Assembly (NCBI GenBank): GCA_003833135.1
Contig: QZLH01000609.1
Location: 62,032 to 73,405 of the forward strand
DNA: 11,374 nucleotides
Origin: Oehlia diaphana
Lineage: Eukaryota > Glomeromycota > Glomeromycetes > Glomerales > Glomeraceae
Direction of reading: 5' to 3'
The notes under the pieces are model-generated. The model was not told the DNA's origin. It worked only from the letters and a program-made list of their open reading frames with translations, and did not search any database. Both the position numbers and the translations under genes were made by a program. The first letter of the stretch is position 1. Each line of letters opens with the position of its first letter. Below, one piece after another: positions 1-8,625 of the stretch.

Positions 1-234
1 ATGTAACACATATTTAATTTAGATTTGTGTAATGTTAATCTTACTAAAATATTGAATTTTTATAAAAATCTTAATTTAGCTAATTCCAAAAATCGGCACA
101 TATGACTCAGATTCCATATAACTACACCTTAAAAAATTGTGTAAATACACGATTTTATGTAATTCAAACTAATTTTTTTATATAAATTAGAATAAATATA
201 AAATATAATATGTAAAATTAAAAAAAAAGTTAAA

Positions 235-300
235 TAGCGTAGTGGTTAAATTGTGAGTTATGATATATTAAATGATATAACTAAGGTATTCAGTTCAGTT
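235..300 (+). repeat. Possible tRNA-derived SINE or tRNA pseudogene remnant
   Basis: Positions 235-245 read TAGCGTAGTGG, which fits the RNA polymerase III A-box consensus (TRGYNNARNNG) exactly. About 40 bases on, near 286-300, a GGTATTCAGTTCAGT segment is at best a poor B box. I see no acceptor stem or cloverleaf, so this is not an intact tRNA gene. A decayed tRNA-derived SINE is the likeliest reading, but chance is possible in a single 11-bp match. Confidence 0.3.
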
Positions 301-537
301 TTTAAGGTATGCAAAATAAATTGAAATTAATTTTGCTAAAAAATACAGAATTTTTTTGTTATTAAAAAATGTGAAAATTTTTATTGTTAAGTAATATTTG
401 CAAATTTACAGCTTTGTATATACCCGTAGATGGTATGACTCAACATGTTATTTTATATATGTATAGTTTTGCAAATTCACATCCTATTTAAACTCCCGAT
501 GATAAACTTCAAAATTAGTAGATAAATGGATTTTTGC

Positions 538-728
538 CTGCTCTACAAGTTTATTTAAGACATTAAAAGTACTTTTGAATGGCAGTTTTGACTTTACCTA
601 TGAATAATTGATTTTGCCAATTGCTCTTAAAACAATTTAGAAAATAATTGGCAGACAGTTTTTCATATATAAGTTAAAAATGGTATTCAAAACCCCCCTT
701 TGATGCTTTAAGTAAACTTGTAGAGCAG
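538..728. repeat. Foldback (MITE-like) inverted repeat
   Basis: The outer 16 bases CTGCTCTACAAGTTTA (538-553) recur as a perfect reverse complement at 713-728. Read inward, the arms keep aligning with small mismatches: TTTTGAATGGCAGTTTTGAC on the left against TTTTGAATACCATTTTTAAC from the right, then both reach TGCCAATT. Nearly the whole 191 bp therefore folds into one imperfect hairpin with its tip near 633. Outside the core an ATTTTT pair (530-535 and 731-736) and weaker similarity continue, so the original arms may reach roughly 430-890. There is no ORF and no clear target-site duplication. A foldback-type non-autonomous DNA transposon is the best explanation. Confidence 0.7.
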
Positions 729-1598
729 TTAAAAATACATATATTGTATAGAAAAAGTAAAAGGGTGTAATATTGGTATCATTATATTTCACATAACCTG
801 TGTTTAAATATCCTGTGTAAACTTTGAAATTTTCTATAAAAAATTATTTTTTATAACTATGTACTATGCAGATTACACATACTTTAAAAGGGTAGTGTAT
901 GCAGAAAATTAACTACCAAAATCACACTGCTTTATTGTAATTTTTTCTGGTATAATATTTTATAACTAATTTCAATTTCACAAAAGTATAATTGCCTTTT
1001 TGAAATGTATATATATAATATGATTAAGTAGTTAAATCCAATATATAAATATAATTAATTATTATTATTAAATTCCTTTTATTAAAAAAACAAATTTAAT
1101 AGACTAAATTTTAATTATTAACTGAAATAAGTAATTTTTGAAAATTTATATTAAACTCCATATATAATCTATATACTTTAATACCTCTAAAATAAGTAAT
1201 TTTTATTTAAAGCAAATCCTACACGTAACTTACATCTTTAAATAAAAAGTGATAAATTAATATAATAAAATATTTTATTATTATAATACAAATAATATAT
1301 ATAATATTTTCGGTTTAATTAAATTTATTAGAATATATTACAATCAATTACTTGATAAGGAATTTTATGATAAATAATATTTTAGTAATAATAAGTATAT
1401 ATACCGCAAATTTCAATCAGTAAAAATTTGAACTAGTTTTTTTATGTTATTGGAAAGGACTAAACTGATTAAGCTTTGCTCATTACGTGAAAAATATTTA
1501 CGTCAAAGCTATTACGCCACAATAGTATGGGTAAAATAGCAAAAAAAAAAAAAAAATCGCTTTAAAAAACTTCTTGTATTGAATCATAATTAATTAAA

Positions 1599-1604
1599 TT
1601 TATT
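1599..1604 (-). terminator. Candidate poly(A) signal (AATAAA)
   Basis: The minus strand reads AATAAA 37 bases after the stop codon of the 1641-2573 gene, a usual place for a polyadenylation signal. The background is very AT-rich, so chance occurrence is likely. Confidence 0.35.
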
Positions 1605-1640
1605 ATAAAAAAAAAAATTTACACAATTCAGTTTAGCAAT

Positions 1641-2573
1641 CTAGTCTATGTCCATTTTATCCTCATCATCACCATTATGACCATCCAAATCTAAATCCAT
1701 TGTTTCTTTAGAAATTTCAAATATTTTATCATTCGAATCAACAAAATAATCCTTAAATCCATCGTTTCTTGGATTATATAAAATTAATTCTTTCCCTTCA
1801 TTTCCATATTCAATGTTATTATTCAAATGCTGTAATTGTGCACGCATATATTTAGTAATTGCTTTTTGGTAAGGAACAGTAAATTTTATATTTGGATATT
1901 TTCCATGAACATGTAATGACAAGGATTGAGAGAGTTGAGGTTTTTTCGGAATATCCGCAGTATTTGCTTTATATCCAGTTTTAAGTTCTCTTATTATATC
2001 GAAGGGTTTATGAACTCTATGATCAAGTTCTTCTTCTTCTTCTTCCTCTTCTTCCTCTTCTTCAATAAAATTACACATATGTTCTTTAGAAGTTCGAATT
2101 CTTTTAAATGAATGAAGTAAACTATCATTTATCAAGTCTTCTTTATTTTCTTCCATAATTCCAAGGGAATTTGATAATTCGTCTTGATTCTCAACTGAAC
2201 CTATAGGACGTTTTTGGTTTCTATTTTTTTGTAATTGATCCACGGATGGAATTAATTCTAAATATTCTCCCGTGGATAAATCGATAATTCGAGGAGTATC
2301 TGAAAGTAAATTTGGTTCGTCATGATTAGTTAAGTCAGGTGAAGATGAATGATTAGTTCCCAAGCGAAAAGAACGGGAAGGAGTCGTACAAGAAGTTGTT
2401 TGTTGAAACGATAAAGGATTTAGAGATTCTAATGGTGTAGGTTTAAATTTTTTGTATATATTATCTGCGGACTGTTCTATATCAAAGTCATTTTGATCAA
2501 ATGGACGTTTCTTAAAATGTTGAAAGCATGAAGTATTGTAAAACTCATGATAATTTGTTGTAGAAGAAAGCAT
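1641..2573 (-). CDS. Hypothetical protein with poly-Glu tract and acidic C-terminus (310 aa)
   Basis: A single uninterrupted 310-codon frame runs from ATG (2573) to a stop at 1641. I do not recognise the family. The N-terminal half is rich in Ser, Asn, Pro and Thr and looks disordered. It has a basic KKRPFD patch near residue 22 that could be a nuclear localisation signal. Twelve consecutive Glu occupy residues 171-182, encoded by a GAA/GAG repeat at 2028-2063. The part most likely to fold is residues about 190-285, including KYMRAQLQHLNNN and GKELILYNP. The tail (about 290-310) is strongly acidic, ending DEDKMDID. A basic patch with acidic stretches would suit a nuclear or chromatin-related protein, but that is inference. 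A TATA-like element lies about 50 bp upstream. It is tandem with the next minus-strand gene, about 320 bp away. Confidence 0.7.
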   Translation of the reverse strand: MLSSTTNYHEFYNTSCFQHFKKRPFDQNDFDIEQSADNIYKKFKPTPLESLNPLSFQQTTSCTTPSRSFRLGTNHSSSPDLTNHDEPNLLSDTPRIIDLSTGEYLELIPSVDQLQKNRNQKRPIGSVENQDELSNSLGIMEENKEDLINDSLLHSFKRIRTSKEHMCNFIEEEEEEEEEEEELDHRVHKPFDIIRELKTGYKANTADIPKKPQLSQSLSLHVHGKYPNIKFTVPYQKAITKYMRAQLQHLNNNIEYGNEGKELILYNPRNDGFKDYFVDSNDKIFEISKETMDLDLDGHNGDDEDKMDID

Positions 2574-2891
2574 ATTGAAATAATATTTTTTCGTTCCTTT
2601 TTTCTTTTAAGGAGTAAGTTTATATAAAAGGAAAAAAGCAGAGTATGTGAAAAATAAATGTACACGAGACTTTTACTTTTTTTATAAGAAAATTATTTTT
2701 GTTGTTATTTAACTGTATACTTTTAACAGTTAAAGGGAGATAGATAAGTTTGAAGAAAATTTAAAAGGGTTGAAAAATATTAATGAATATGATCAAGAAT
2801 GTTTTAGAAAAGTGTAGAAAATTCTGTAGCTCTGTCATACTGTTCAGAGTTGATCAAAAAATGATGCAATAATAAAAATATACTTCCATTT
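2574..2891. other. Intergenic spacer
   Basis: This separates two tandem minus-strand genes. It must hold the promoter of the 310-aa gene and the 3' UTR of the seven-exon gene. No coding stretch or RNA gene was recognised; the short frames present are AT-rich noise. Confidence 0.6.
2619..2628 (-). promoter_or_regulatory. TATA-like element upstream of the 310-aa gene
   Basis: TTTATATAAA lies 46-55 bp upstream of the ATG at 2573 and is followed by a pyrimidine-rich stretch on the minus strand. Position and sequence suit a core promoter element. AT-rich background limits confidence. Confidence 0.35.
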
Positions 2892-3241
2892 TTATTCGTA
2901 TTCAAATAATTCATCCATTTCATTCCAAATTACGTACTTTATAAAATTAGGAAAGTCTATGCTAGGAGAAAGTTCTTGAAATTTTTCAATAGCTTTAATA
3001 AGAGGAAGATCGAAATTAATCTTAAACCGACCATTTATCGAGTCACTACAAGTATAATTTATCCGGAAAAACTGTTAACAAAAAGGAAAAAAAGGAGGAA
3101 AATCATCGTATTATTACAAACCTAGTAACACAAATTTGTACGATATGACCAGAATGACGCGAACTGAATTTTAACATTGGTTTGTTAGGTTTGTTGCAAT
3201 TATAAGTTATATCATACGCGACGACATCGACAAGTAAAAGT

Positions 3242-3273
<32 letters not shown>

Positions 3274-4145
3274 TTTTAAAAATTATTGCAAAGAATATTA
3301 AGTACATACGTTTAGTTAATTACCTAAAGAAGTTAAATTTTTTTCGGAAGGAACATGACGTAAATACGCCTTCAACTGCCAATACCATTTAGTTAGAATT
3401 TTATCGGGTTCGCCGGTTTCGTCATTTTCATATACGGTTAACATCTTTTGAATCGTATCTATCATGAATAAAAAGTTTTAGGGGTAGTAAAATATTACTA
3501 TATAAAAAGTTCAATATATATATATATATACTTACAGGGAGTATTTAAAAATTCTTTATCCAAATTTTGCATATCATTGATCCATACTTCCTCTTCATAC
3601 TTTTCAATCTTTTCAATAAGAGGTTTAAATTCATCACTTTTGATATTTAATAAAAATAGTATTATATAATTAATTAATTATTATTATTATTTCAATATTT
3701 CAATATTTTAATATACCTTTTTTGTGTATCATTAAATTCGAATAACAAACGATAAATTTGTTTTGTAAACATCAATTTTTCTGATAGGTTAACTTCGCTC
3801 AAATATATCTATTAATATTAAGGATAAAAAATTGATTGAATCTCAAGCTTTATATAAACGTAATTAAACTATATTCAAATATTCAAATACTTTATGATAA
3901 TCATTTTCCAGATCTTTTAAAGATTTATTATCATCAATTTGAACACTTGATCCAACATCTTCGGATGTCTATTCAAATACAACAATTTTTAATAATTAAT
4001 AAAAATGTTCATTTAATAAATGGTTTTGTGTTACCTGTAAAAGTTTTTTATGAATATTTTTTTTGATTTTTCTTCTCTCTTTTTGTATCGCTTCGAGAGA
4101 ATTTTCATAATCCTGTAAAATAGATTCACTTGGTGGGAATTCCAT
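2892..4145 (-). CDS. Unrecognised 273-aa protein, seven exons
   Basis: Exons read on the minus strand are 4145-4035, 3968-3891, 3808-3717, 3636-3536, 3458-3324, 3242-3118 and 3071-2892. All introns are GT...AG and the joined frame is open throughout, giving 273 residues from MEFPPSESIL to EMDELFEYE. The N-terminal ~130 residues are charged and helix-rich and may form a coiled coil (QKERRKIKKN, IEKIEKYEEE). The C-terminal half looks mixed alpha/beta (LLLVDVVAYDITYNC, GRFKINFDLPL). Coiled coil plus a small globular C-terminus resembles kinetochore RWD proteins such as Spc25 or CENP-O/P, but I find no diagnostic motif, so this is only a suggestion. The donor of exon 6 is uncertain: GTAATA at 3117 or GTTACT 12 bases earlier both keep the frame. 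It is divergent from MDM35. Confidence 0.75.
3244..3282. repeat. T12-A18 near-palindrome in intron 5
   Basis: T12 (3244-3255) is followed by A18 (3256-3273), then T4 and A5. On the coding (minus) strand this puts an A12 run directly before the AG acceptor of exon 6, instead of the usual pyrimidine tract; the T18 run lies just upstream. The tract could form a 24-base hairpin in DNA or pre-mRNA. Confidence 0.8.
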
Positions 4146-4677
<532 letters not shown>

Positions 4678-4705
4678 ATTTTATTATTAAAATTTATTAT
4701 ATATC

Positions 4706-4741
<36 letters not shown>
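4706..4741. terminator. T17/A19 palindrome between convergent genes
   Basis: T17 (4706-4722) abuts A19 (4723-4741), a perfect 34-bp palindrome. It lies 28 bp beyond the MDM35 stop and 48 bp beyond the SPC3 stop. Transcripts from either side would meet a U-run then an A-run, which could aid 3' end formation or fold into a hairpin. Use as a shared terminator is inference; it may only be slippage or an assembly effect. Confidence 0.4.
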
Positions 4742-4747
<6 letters not shown>

Positions 4748-4789
4748 CATTTAAGAAAAAATATTATTTGTAAATTTAATAATAAATTA

Positions 4790-5577
4790 TTAATTATAAT
4801 AATTAGGAGCAGGAAATGAGAAGCTTTGATTTGGTTCGATTTTTCCGCTCACTAAATATCCAACGTAAGGCATCAAATCCCAATATATTGAATAATTTGC
4901 TTTTACTTCACTTTTAAATTATATATATAAAAAAAAAAAAATAGTAGATAAATAAATGTAAATCAGCAAAGAATCTTTTTTTCTCAATTAATTAATTATA
5001 TTTACCCAAATTTAGGTGTGATGTCTACAAATTCATTTTCATTTCTCACTTTATCTTCTTTAATATGGGCGTCTTCTTTTGACTGAATAATTGAATCCCA
5101 TAAAACTACTTGATTCAATTCCTATAATATAATATTTTTATTAGAATAAAGAATACAATAATTTAAAAAATATTTAATAAAACAAACTTACATGTGATTT
5201 AGTCTCATATTCGGCGACGACAGCAACAAATAATTGTTTGGTGTTCCAATTGAAGAGTGAAGTTAAGTCTTAAAGTAAATAAATATATAAAATTTACATC
5301 GATGCTAAAAAAAATTTAATAATTACTACACATACATATAATAGAAATAATTTTATTTGTAAATTTTACCAGCATCAATATTCATTTCTATGAATGCGAA
5401 CTCGGTTTCTTTATTATCATAGTTATATAACCATATGTTAAGTTCCTTAACATCAACTTTTCCTATAGGATTAGAAGTTATATAAAGTGAACTTAACGCT
5501 ATCGCCAACAAAAGGCCAAAATGTACTGTCATTGCAAATGCGAATATCGCATTTGCGCGTTGAGCGAGATTATACAT
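4790..5577 (-). CDS. SPC3: Signal peptidase complex subunit 3 (SPC22/23 type)
   Basis: Exons on the minus strand are 5577-5370, 5268-5192, 5121-5006 and 4910-4790. Splicing gives 173 residues, close to human SPCS3 (180) and yeast Spc3 (184). Family landmarks appear in order: an N-terminal RANAIFAFAMTVHFG segment starting one transmembrane helix (about residues 9-33); FAFIEMNIDAD (about 60-70); LFNWNTKQLFVAVVAEYET (about 74-92); NQVVLWDSII (about 98-107); a WDLMPYVGYLVSG segment (about 144-156); and a C-terminal PAPNYYN. In this family the protein is a type II ER membrane protein whose luminal domain supports the signal peptidase catalytic subunit, which removes signal peptides during secretion. 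The track-like first frame alone reads into intron 1 and stops. A 49-base A run lies 53 bp upstream of the start. Confidence 0.93.
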
Positions 5578-5627
5578 AACTAAATAACTTTTTTGAATTT
5601 TTAAAAATAAAAATATAAAAAAAAAAA

Positions 5628-5680
<53 letters not shown>

Positions 5681-5841
5681 ATATATATATATGTTAATGA
5701 TGATAAAGTAGCACAACAAAGATCAATGTGTTACAAGATGATTGGTCAATAACAATAATTTATTAAATTTTGGTAAGATAACCTAAAATCTGAATTTCTG
5801 ACCAACATTATCAAACATTATTATTAAATTACTAAAAATAC
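5578..5841. other. Intergenic spacer with poly(A) and AT repeats
   Basis: This separates the SPC3 start from the F-box stop, both on the minus strand. It holds the A49 run and a short AT dinucleotide repeat (about 5679-5691), plus presumed SPC3 promoter elements. No gene recognised. Confidence 0.6.
5630..5678. repeat. A49 homopolymer followed by (AT)n
   Basis: Forty-nine consecutive A run from 5630 to 5678 and lead into TTATATATATATATG. Read with the SPC3 gene this is a T49 tract 53-101 bp upstream of the start codon, in promoter or 5' UTR. It may exclude nucleosomes, be the fossil tail of a retroposed insert, or simply be slippage. The exact length is not trustworthy in a sequence assembly. 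Confidence 0.85.
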
Positions 5842-7338
5842 TTATCTAAATAATTCTTCGTGATTTTTTATATAAATAAAATTTATATAATTTTGAGCTT
5901 TTAAAAATCCTTCTTTAGTCACACAATCAGCCCACTCTATATCCAATTTTTTAAGACTATTCCCAAGATAACGCGTAATAACATCTAAATGTTGATCTGA
6001 TATACATTGACAATAAGGAATTCTTAGTATTTCTAAAGGAGATTTTAATAACGCGAGAAACATCTCAAATGATTCAGCAGTAAAAGAACATGGCATATTA
6101 ATTTCAAAACATTGTAAAGTTGTTGGTAATGAACGTCCAAATTCAAATGAACGATAATTGATCGGAGTCTCATCAAACCATCGACTACCAATTGATAAAT
6201 TTCTAAGTTTTGTAAAAGCTTTAATAAATGTTGAAATGTAAGTCAATTCATTAGAATAAAATGGCATGTTAAGAGAGATCATATTTGAACAATATTTTGC
6301 CAAAGCAGAATTAATCTTTTGTAAACTCTCAAAATTATGATGATATACATGACGAGTAATATAAAATTCTTGTAAGTTAAAATTCGCATTTCGAATTAAT
6401 GAAATCAGAACATCATCATTAAAATTAAAATCTGTTTCAATTATATGTAATTTTCTTAATTGAGGAAGTAAAGCACTACTTAAAGGTTGTTTTTTTGATT
6501 CCTTTGGAAAATAACATCCATCAAAAATTAAGACTTGTAAATTTTTACAATATTCTAATAAATTTGAAGTATCACCTTCAAAATTCAAATTATAAAATTC
6601 TACCTCTATTAAAGTATCACCCAAAGATGAAATAATAATTTTTGGACAAACTTGATAATTTCCTATAAGTTTAATATGTTGAAGAATATCTTGAGATTTT
6701 ATTAACTTTGCAATATTATGAATTTCATTATCTTCATTAAAATTATAAGATTTATAAATTATCCAATCAGTAAAATCTATTGAAAGATTTTTAATACTCG
6801 TAAACTTATTAGGCCAATCATCAAATTTAGATTGAATAAGTATAGAATCTCCAATTTTATCAGTAGAAAATAATCTTATTGGTCGAGAATTTAACACAAG
6901 ATATACAGATTCAAGAGTTGGACAACATCTTGTGATGAATCTAAGAAGTACATAAAGAAGCATATCTTGAGTTCCTTCTTCAATTGTTTGTTGATTCACT
7001 TTAATCCACCTTGGTATAGATTTTTGAAGTCTTTCTAGATTAAAATGACGTAAAAATTTTACATAATTAAAAGTAGGAGGTAATAATAATTTTGGTAATT
7101 TAATCCCATTTGATATTAATAGATTTCTATCCTTTTCATTAAGACATGAAATATATGTCCGTATTAATTTTTCTGATGGAGTTGTACCAATGAAAAAAAA
7201 AGGTTGTCGCCATAAAAAAGGGGCAGTATTTTCACACCAAAGACGATTGACGAGAATGCAAGAATGCAAAGACGTTTTATCTTCCTGCAAAAAGCGAAAT
7301 ATTTCCTCAAAACAATCAACAGGTAATATTGGTGCCAT
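5842..7338 (-). CDS. F-box protein with LRR-like repeats (498 aa)
   Basis: Intronless frame of 498 codons from the ATG at 7338. An in-frame ATG at 7404 would add 22 residues, but the later start fits the F-box, which normally lies at the very N-terminus: PILPVDCFEEIFRFLQ at residues 3-18, then SLHSCILVNRLWCENTAPFLW to about residue 44. F-boxes bind Skp1 in SCF ubiquitin ligases. The rest shows irregular leucine-rich repeats every 25-35 residues, for example LIEVEFYNLNF, LQVLIFDGCYF, LRKLHIIETDF, LRNLSIGSRWF, LEILRIPYCQCIS and LKKLDIEWADCVT. These probably form the substrate-binding face. The target is unknown. F-box/LRR proteins of this size are a large family in arbuscular mycorrhizal fungi, so this is probably one paralogue among many. 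No premature stop or frameshift is seen. Confidence 0.9.
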   Translation of the reverse strand: MAPILPVDCFEEIFRFLQEDKTSLHSCILVNRLWCENTAPFLWRQPFFFIGTTPSEKLIRTYISCLNEKDRNLLISNGIKLPKLLLPPTFNYVKFLRHFNLERLQKSIPRWIKVNQQTIEEGTQDMLLYVLLRFITRCCPTLESVYLVLNSRPIRLFSTDKIGDSILIQSKFDDWPNKFTSIKNLSIDFTDWIIYKSYNFNEDNEIHNIAKLIKSQDILQHIKLIGNYQVCPKIIISSLGDTLIEVEFYNLNFEGDTSNLLEYCKNLQVLIFDGCYFPKESKKQPLSSALLPQLRKLHIIETDFNFNDDVLISLIRNANFNLQEFYITRHVYHHNFESLQKINSALAKYCSNMISLNMPFYSNELTYISTFIKAFTKLRNLSIGSRWFDETPINYRSFEFGRSLPTTLQCFEINMPCSFTAESFEMFLALLKSPLEILRIPYCQCISDQHLDVITRYLGNSLKKLDIEWADCVTKEGFLKAQNYINFIYIKNHEELFR

Positions 7339-7663
7339 ATTTTTTTCTTTTAAAAAAAAAAGAATTAGAAGTAAAATATTTTTTAACAAAGGTGGAATAA
7401 TCAATAGATCTTATAAGCTGCTTTTATATTATATTTAATGACGTTACACGAACCGATTCTACACATGACTTTTTAAACGCGTGATCACGTGAAACTAATC
7501 ATTGAACGTTTCATATGATTATATTACAAAAGGTGGGATCGTATTTCGGTTATTTCAAATATGGAGGTCATTTCAGTATTTTACATATTTAGAGTTATAT
7601 GTATTATATATAAGTAATGTAACAATATTGTAGAAATTATATCGGTATATCGAATATGAAATT
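7339..7663. promoter_or_regulatory. Upstream region of the F-box gene
   Basis: No gene recognised. The part next to the F-box start is A/T-rich. CACGTG occurs at 7486-7491 in the context GATCACGTGAAAC, a candidate E-box about 150 bp upstream of the start codon. A segment TATATCGAAT at 7646-7655 repeats, inverted, the inner end of the adjoining MITE terminus. Confidence 0.4.
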
Positions 7664-7822
7664 ACAGTGAAATTCGATATACCCAAACCTTAATATAACG
7701 AACGGATTATCAATAGTCTATAATTAATTTACCCTCGATATGACGGGATTTCTCAATATAACGGATTTTTGACAAATTTTACTAAATGGAACGGATGGTT
7801 CCACTATATCGAATTTCACTGT
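7664..7822. mobile_element. pogo/Tigger-like MITE, 159 bp
   Basis: The ends are a perfect 18-bp inverted repeat: ACAGTGAAATTCGATATA at 7664-7681 and its reverse complement at 7805-7822. If the element proper starts at CAGTG, the left flank is TA, the target duplicated by Tc1/mariner and pogo elements. On the right TA is found only two bases further (TGTA), so the duplication is imperfect. The interior repeats ATATAACGGA-type words (near 7692, 7738 and 7758). CAGTGAAA...CGATATAACGGA termini are typical of pogo/Tigger DNA transposons. No transposase is encoded, so this is a non-autonomous copy. Confidence 0.8.
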
Positions 7823-7830
7823 GTATATCG

Positions 7831-8068
7831 TTAAGTGCCGGTCCTTATATGATCGACATAAAATTATTATGCAGATCCGGGGGGAATTTACTATGAAAAA
7901 CTATGATATACAAATAATTGCCAACAATACCGATAAGGAAAACCCCAAATGCAGACACAAAAAAAATCACATTAATCTGTTCTTCATAGCCCGTTCAAAC
8001 AATATATATAAAAAAAAAATACTCTCTTTATTATACAAAATGCACTTATAGTACGGTCGACGTTGGAT
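7831..8068 (+). repeat. Dispersed direct repeat, copy 1 (238 bp)
   Basis: This is nearly identical to 9635-9879 in the same orientation. The shared unit begins TTAAGTGCC and ends GGTCGACGTTGGAT. An inverted heptamer TAAGTGC/GCACTTA lies at 7832-7838 and 8042-8048, which might mark transposon ends, although the similarity continues 20 bp past the right one. It encodes no convincing protein: a short plus-strand frame across it is broken in copy 2 by indels. It starts 8 bp after the MITE. Family unknown; a non-autonomous mobile element is likely. Confidence 0.85.
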
Positions 8069-8286
8069 NGGCCATAATAATGAAAATTAAGGGATTATCA
8101 TTTTAGTTTGCTCGCATAGCTTTTATGTTTATCAGTTATTTTTTATAAGCCCAAAATCAAAAACCAATTAACAATATTATATTAAAAAATAAAGAAAATT
8201 TGATATAAGAATATTGTTTATTATTATAATAAAAAATATAATAAAAATATAAATTAAAATAAAAGATTAAAAATGATGATTTCAGT
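8069..8286. other. AT-rich spacer beginning with an ambiguous base
   Basis: Position 8069 is N, the only ambiguous base in the window, directly after the end of repeat copy 1. The rest is AT-rich with no gene or RNA recognised. Confidence 0.6.
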
Positions 8287-8440
8287 GAGGGAAAAAGAAA
8301 GGGGAAGGGAAAACGAAAGGTAAAAGGGAAAACGAAAGGAAAGGGGAAGGGGAGAACAAAAGGTAAAGAGGAAAACGAAAGGAAAGAGGAAGGGGAAGGG
8401 AAGGGAAGGGAAGGGAAGGGAAAACGAAAGGAAGGGAGGG
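8287..8440 (+). repeat. 154-bp polypurine tract with G-quadruplex potential
   Basis: Only seven pyrimidines (five C, two T) occur in 154 bases on the plus strand. The tract repeats a loose unit GGGAAAACGAAAGG (about 8308, 8327, 8370, 8418) separated by AAGGGG/AAGGG runs. At 8392-8420 there are six runs of three or more G separated by AA, which meets the usual G-quadruplex pattern. Mirror-symmetric purine tracts can also form triplex DNA. This is very GC-rich for this window. It is a minisatellite-like low-complexity tract; a function is not shown. Confidence 0.85.
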
Positions 8441-8536
8441 TCTATTTTTCGTAAAATTCATGAAATAAGATTATAGTTTTATGCATTAGTGATATATATC
8501 CATCTAATTATAAATTCATGATTAATTAGTATTTAC

Positions 8537-8594
8537 CTTAATTCCTATTTCTTCTTCTATTTCTTCTTCTATTTCTTCTTCTTCTTCTCCGATC

Positions 8595-8625
<31 letters not shown>

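Larger units (their letters stand above)
1..1640. other. AT-rich gene-free region
   Basis: No open reading frame of convincing length or composition is visible on either strand. The stretch is very AT-rich with many short A and T runs, including A16 at 1541-1556. It contains a foldback inverted repeat (core 538-728) and a tRNA-like A-box motif (235-245), listed separately. The 3' end of the minus-strand gene at 1641-2573 runs into it. Confidence 0.7.

Noticed and set aside
1926..2111. Plus-strand 61-codon frame with a poly-Phe run
   Set aside because: It is the antisense of the poly-Glu repeat in the 310-aa gene; the hydrophobic run is a by-product of TTC repeats.
3836..4066. Plus-strand 76-codon frame
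   Set aside because: It overlaps exons and introns of the well-supported minus-strand seven-exon gene and has AT-driven composition.
7339..7404. Upstream in-frame ATG of the F-box gene adding a hydrophobic 22-residue leader
   Set aside because: It could mimic a signal anchor, but F-box proteins are cytosolic or nuclear and the F-box begins right after the Met at 7338, so the leader is probably 5' UTR.
7821..8051. Plus-strand 76-codon frame in repeat copy 1
   Set aside because: The 2-bp and 9-bp indels and divergent context in copy 2 do not preserve it, and its start lies in the MITE terminus.
8287..8440. Polypurine repeats as a CRISPR array
   Set aside because: Units are irregular, there are no unique spacers of even length, and the context is eukaryotic.
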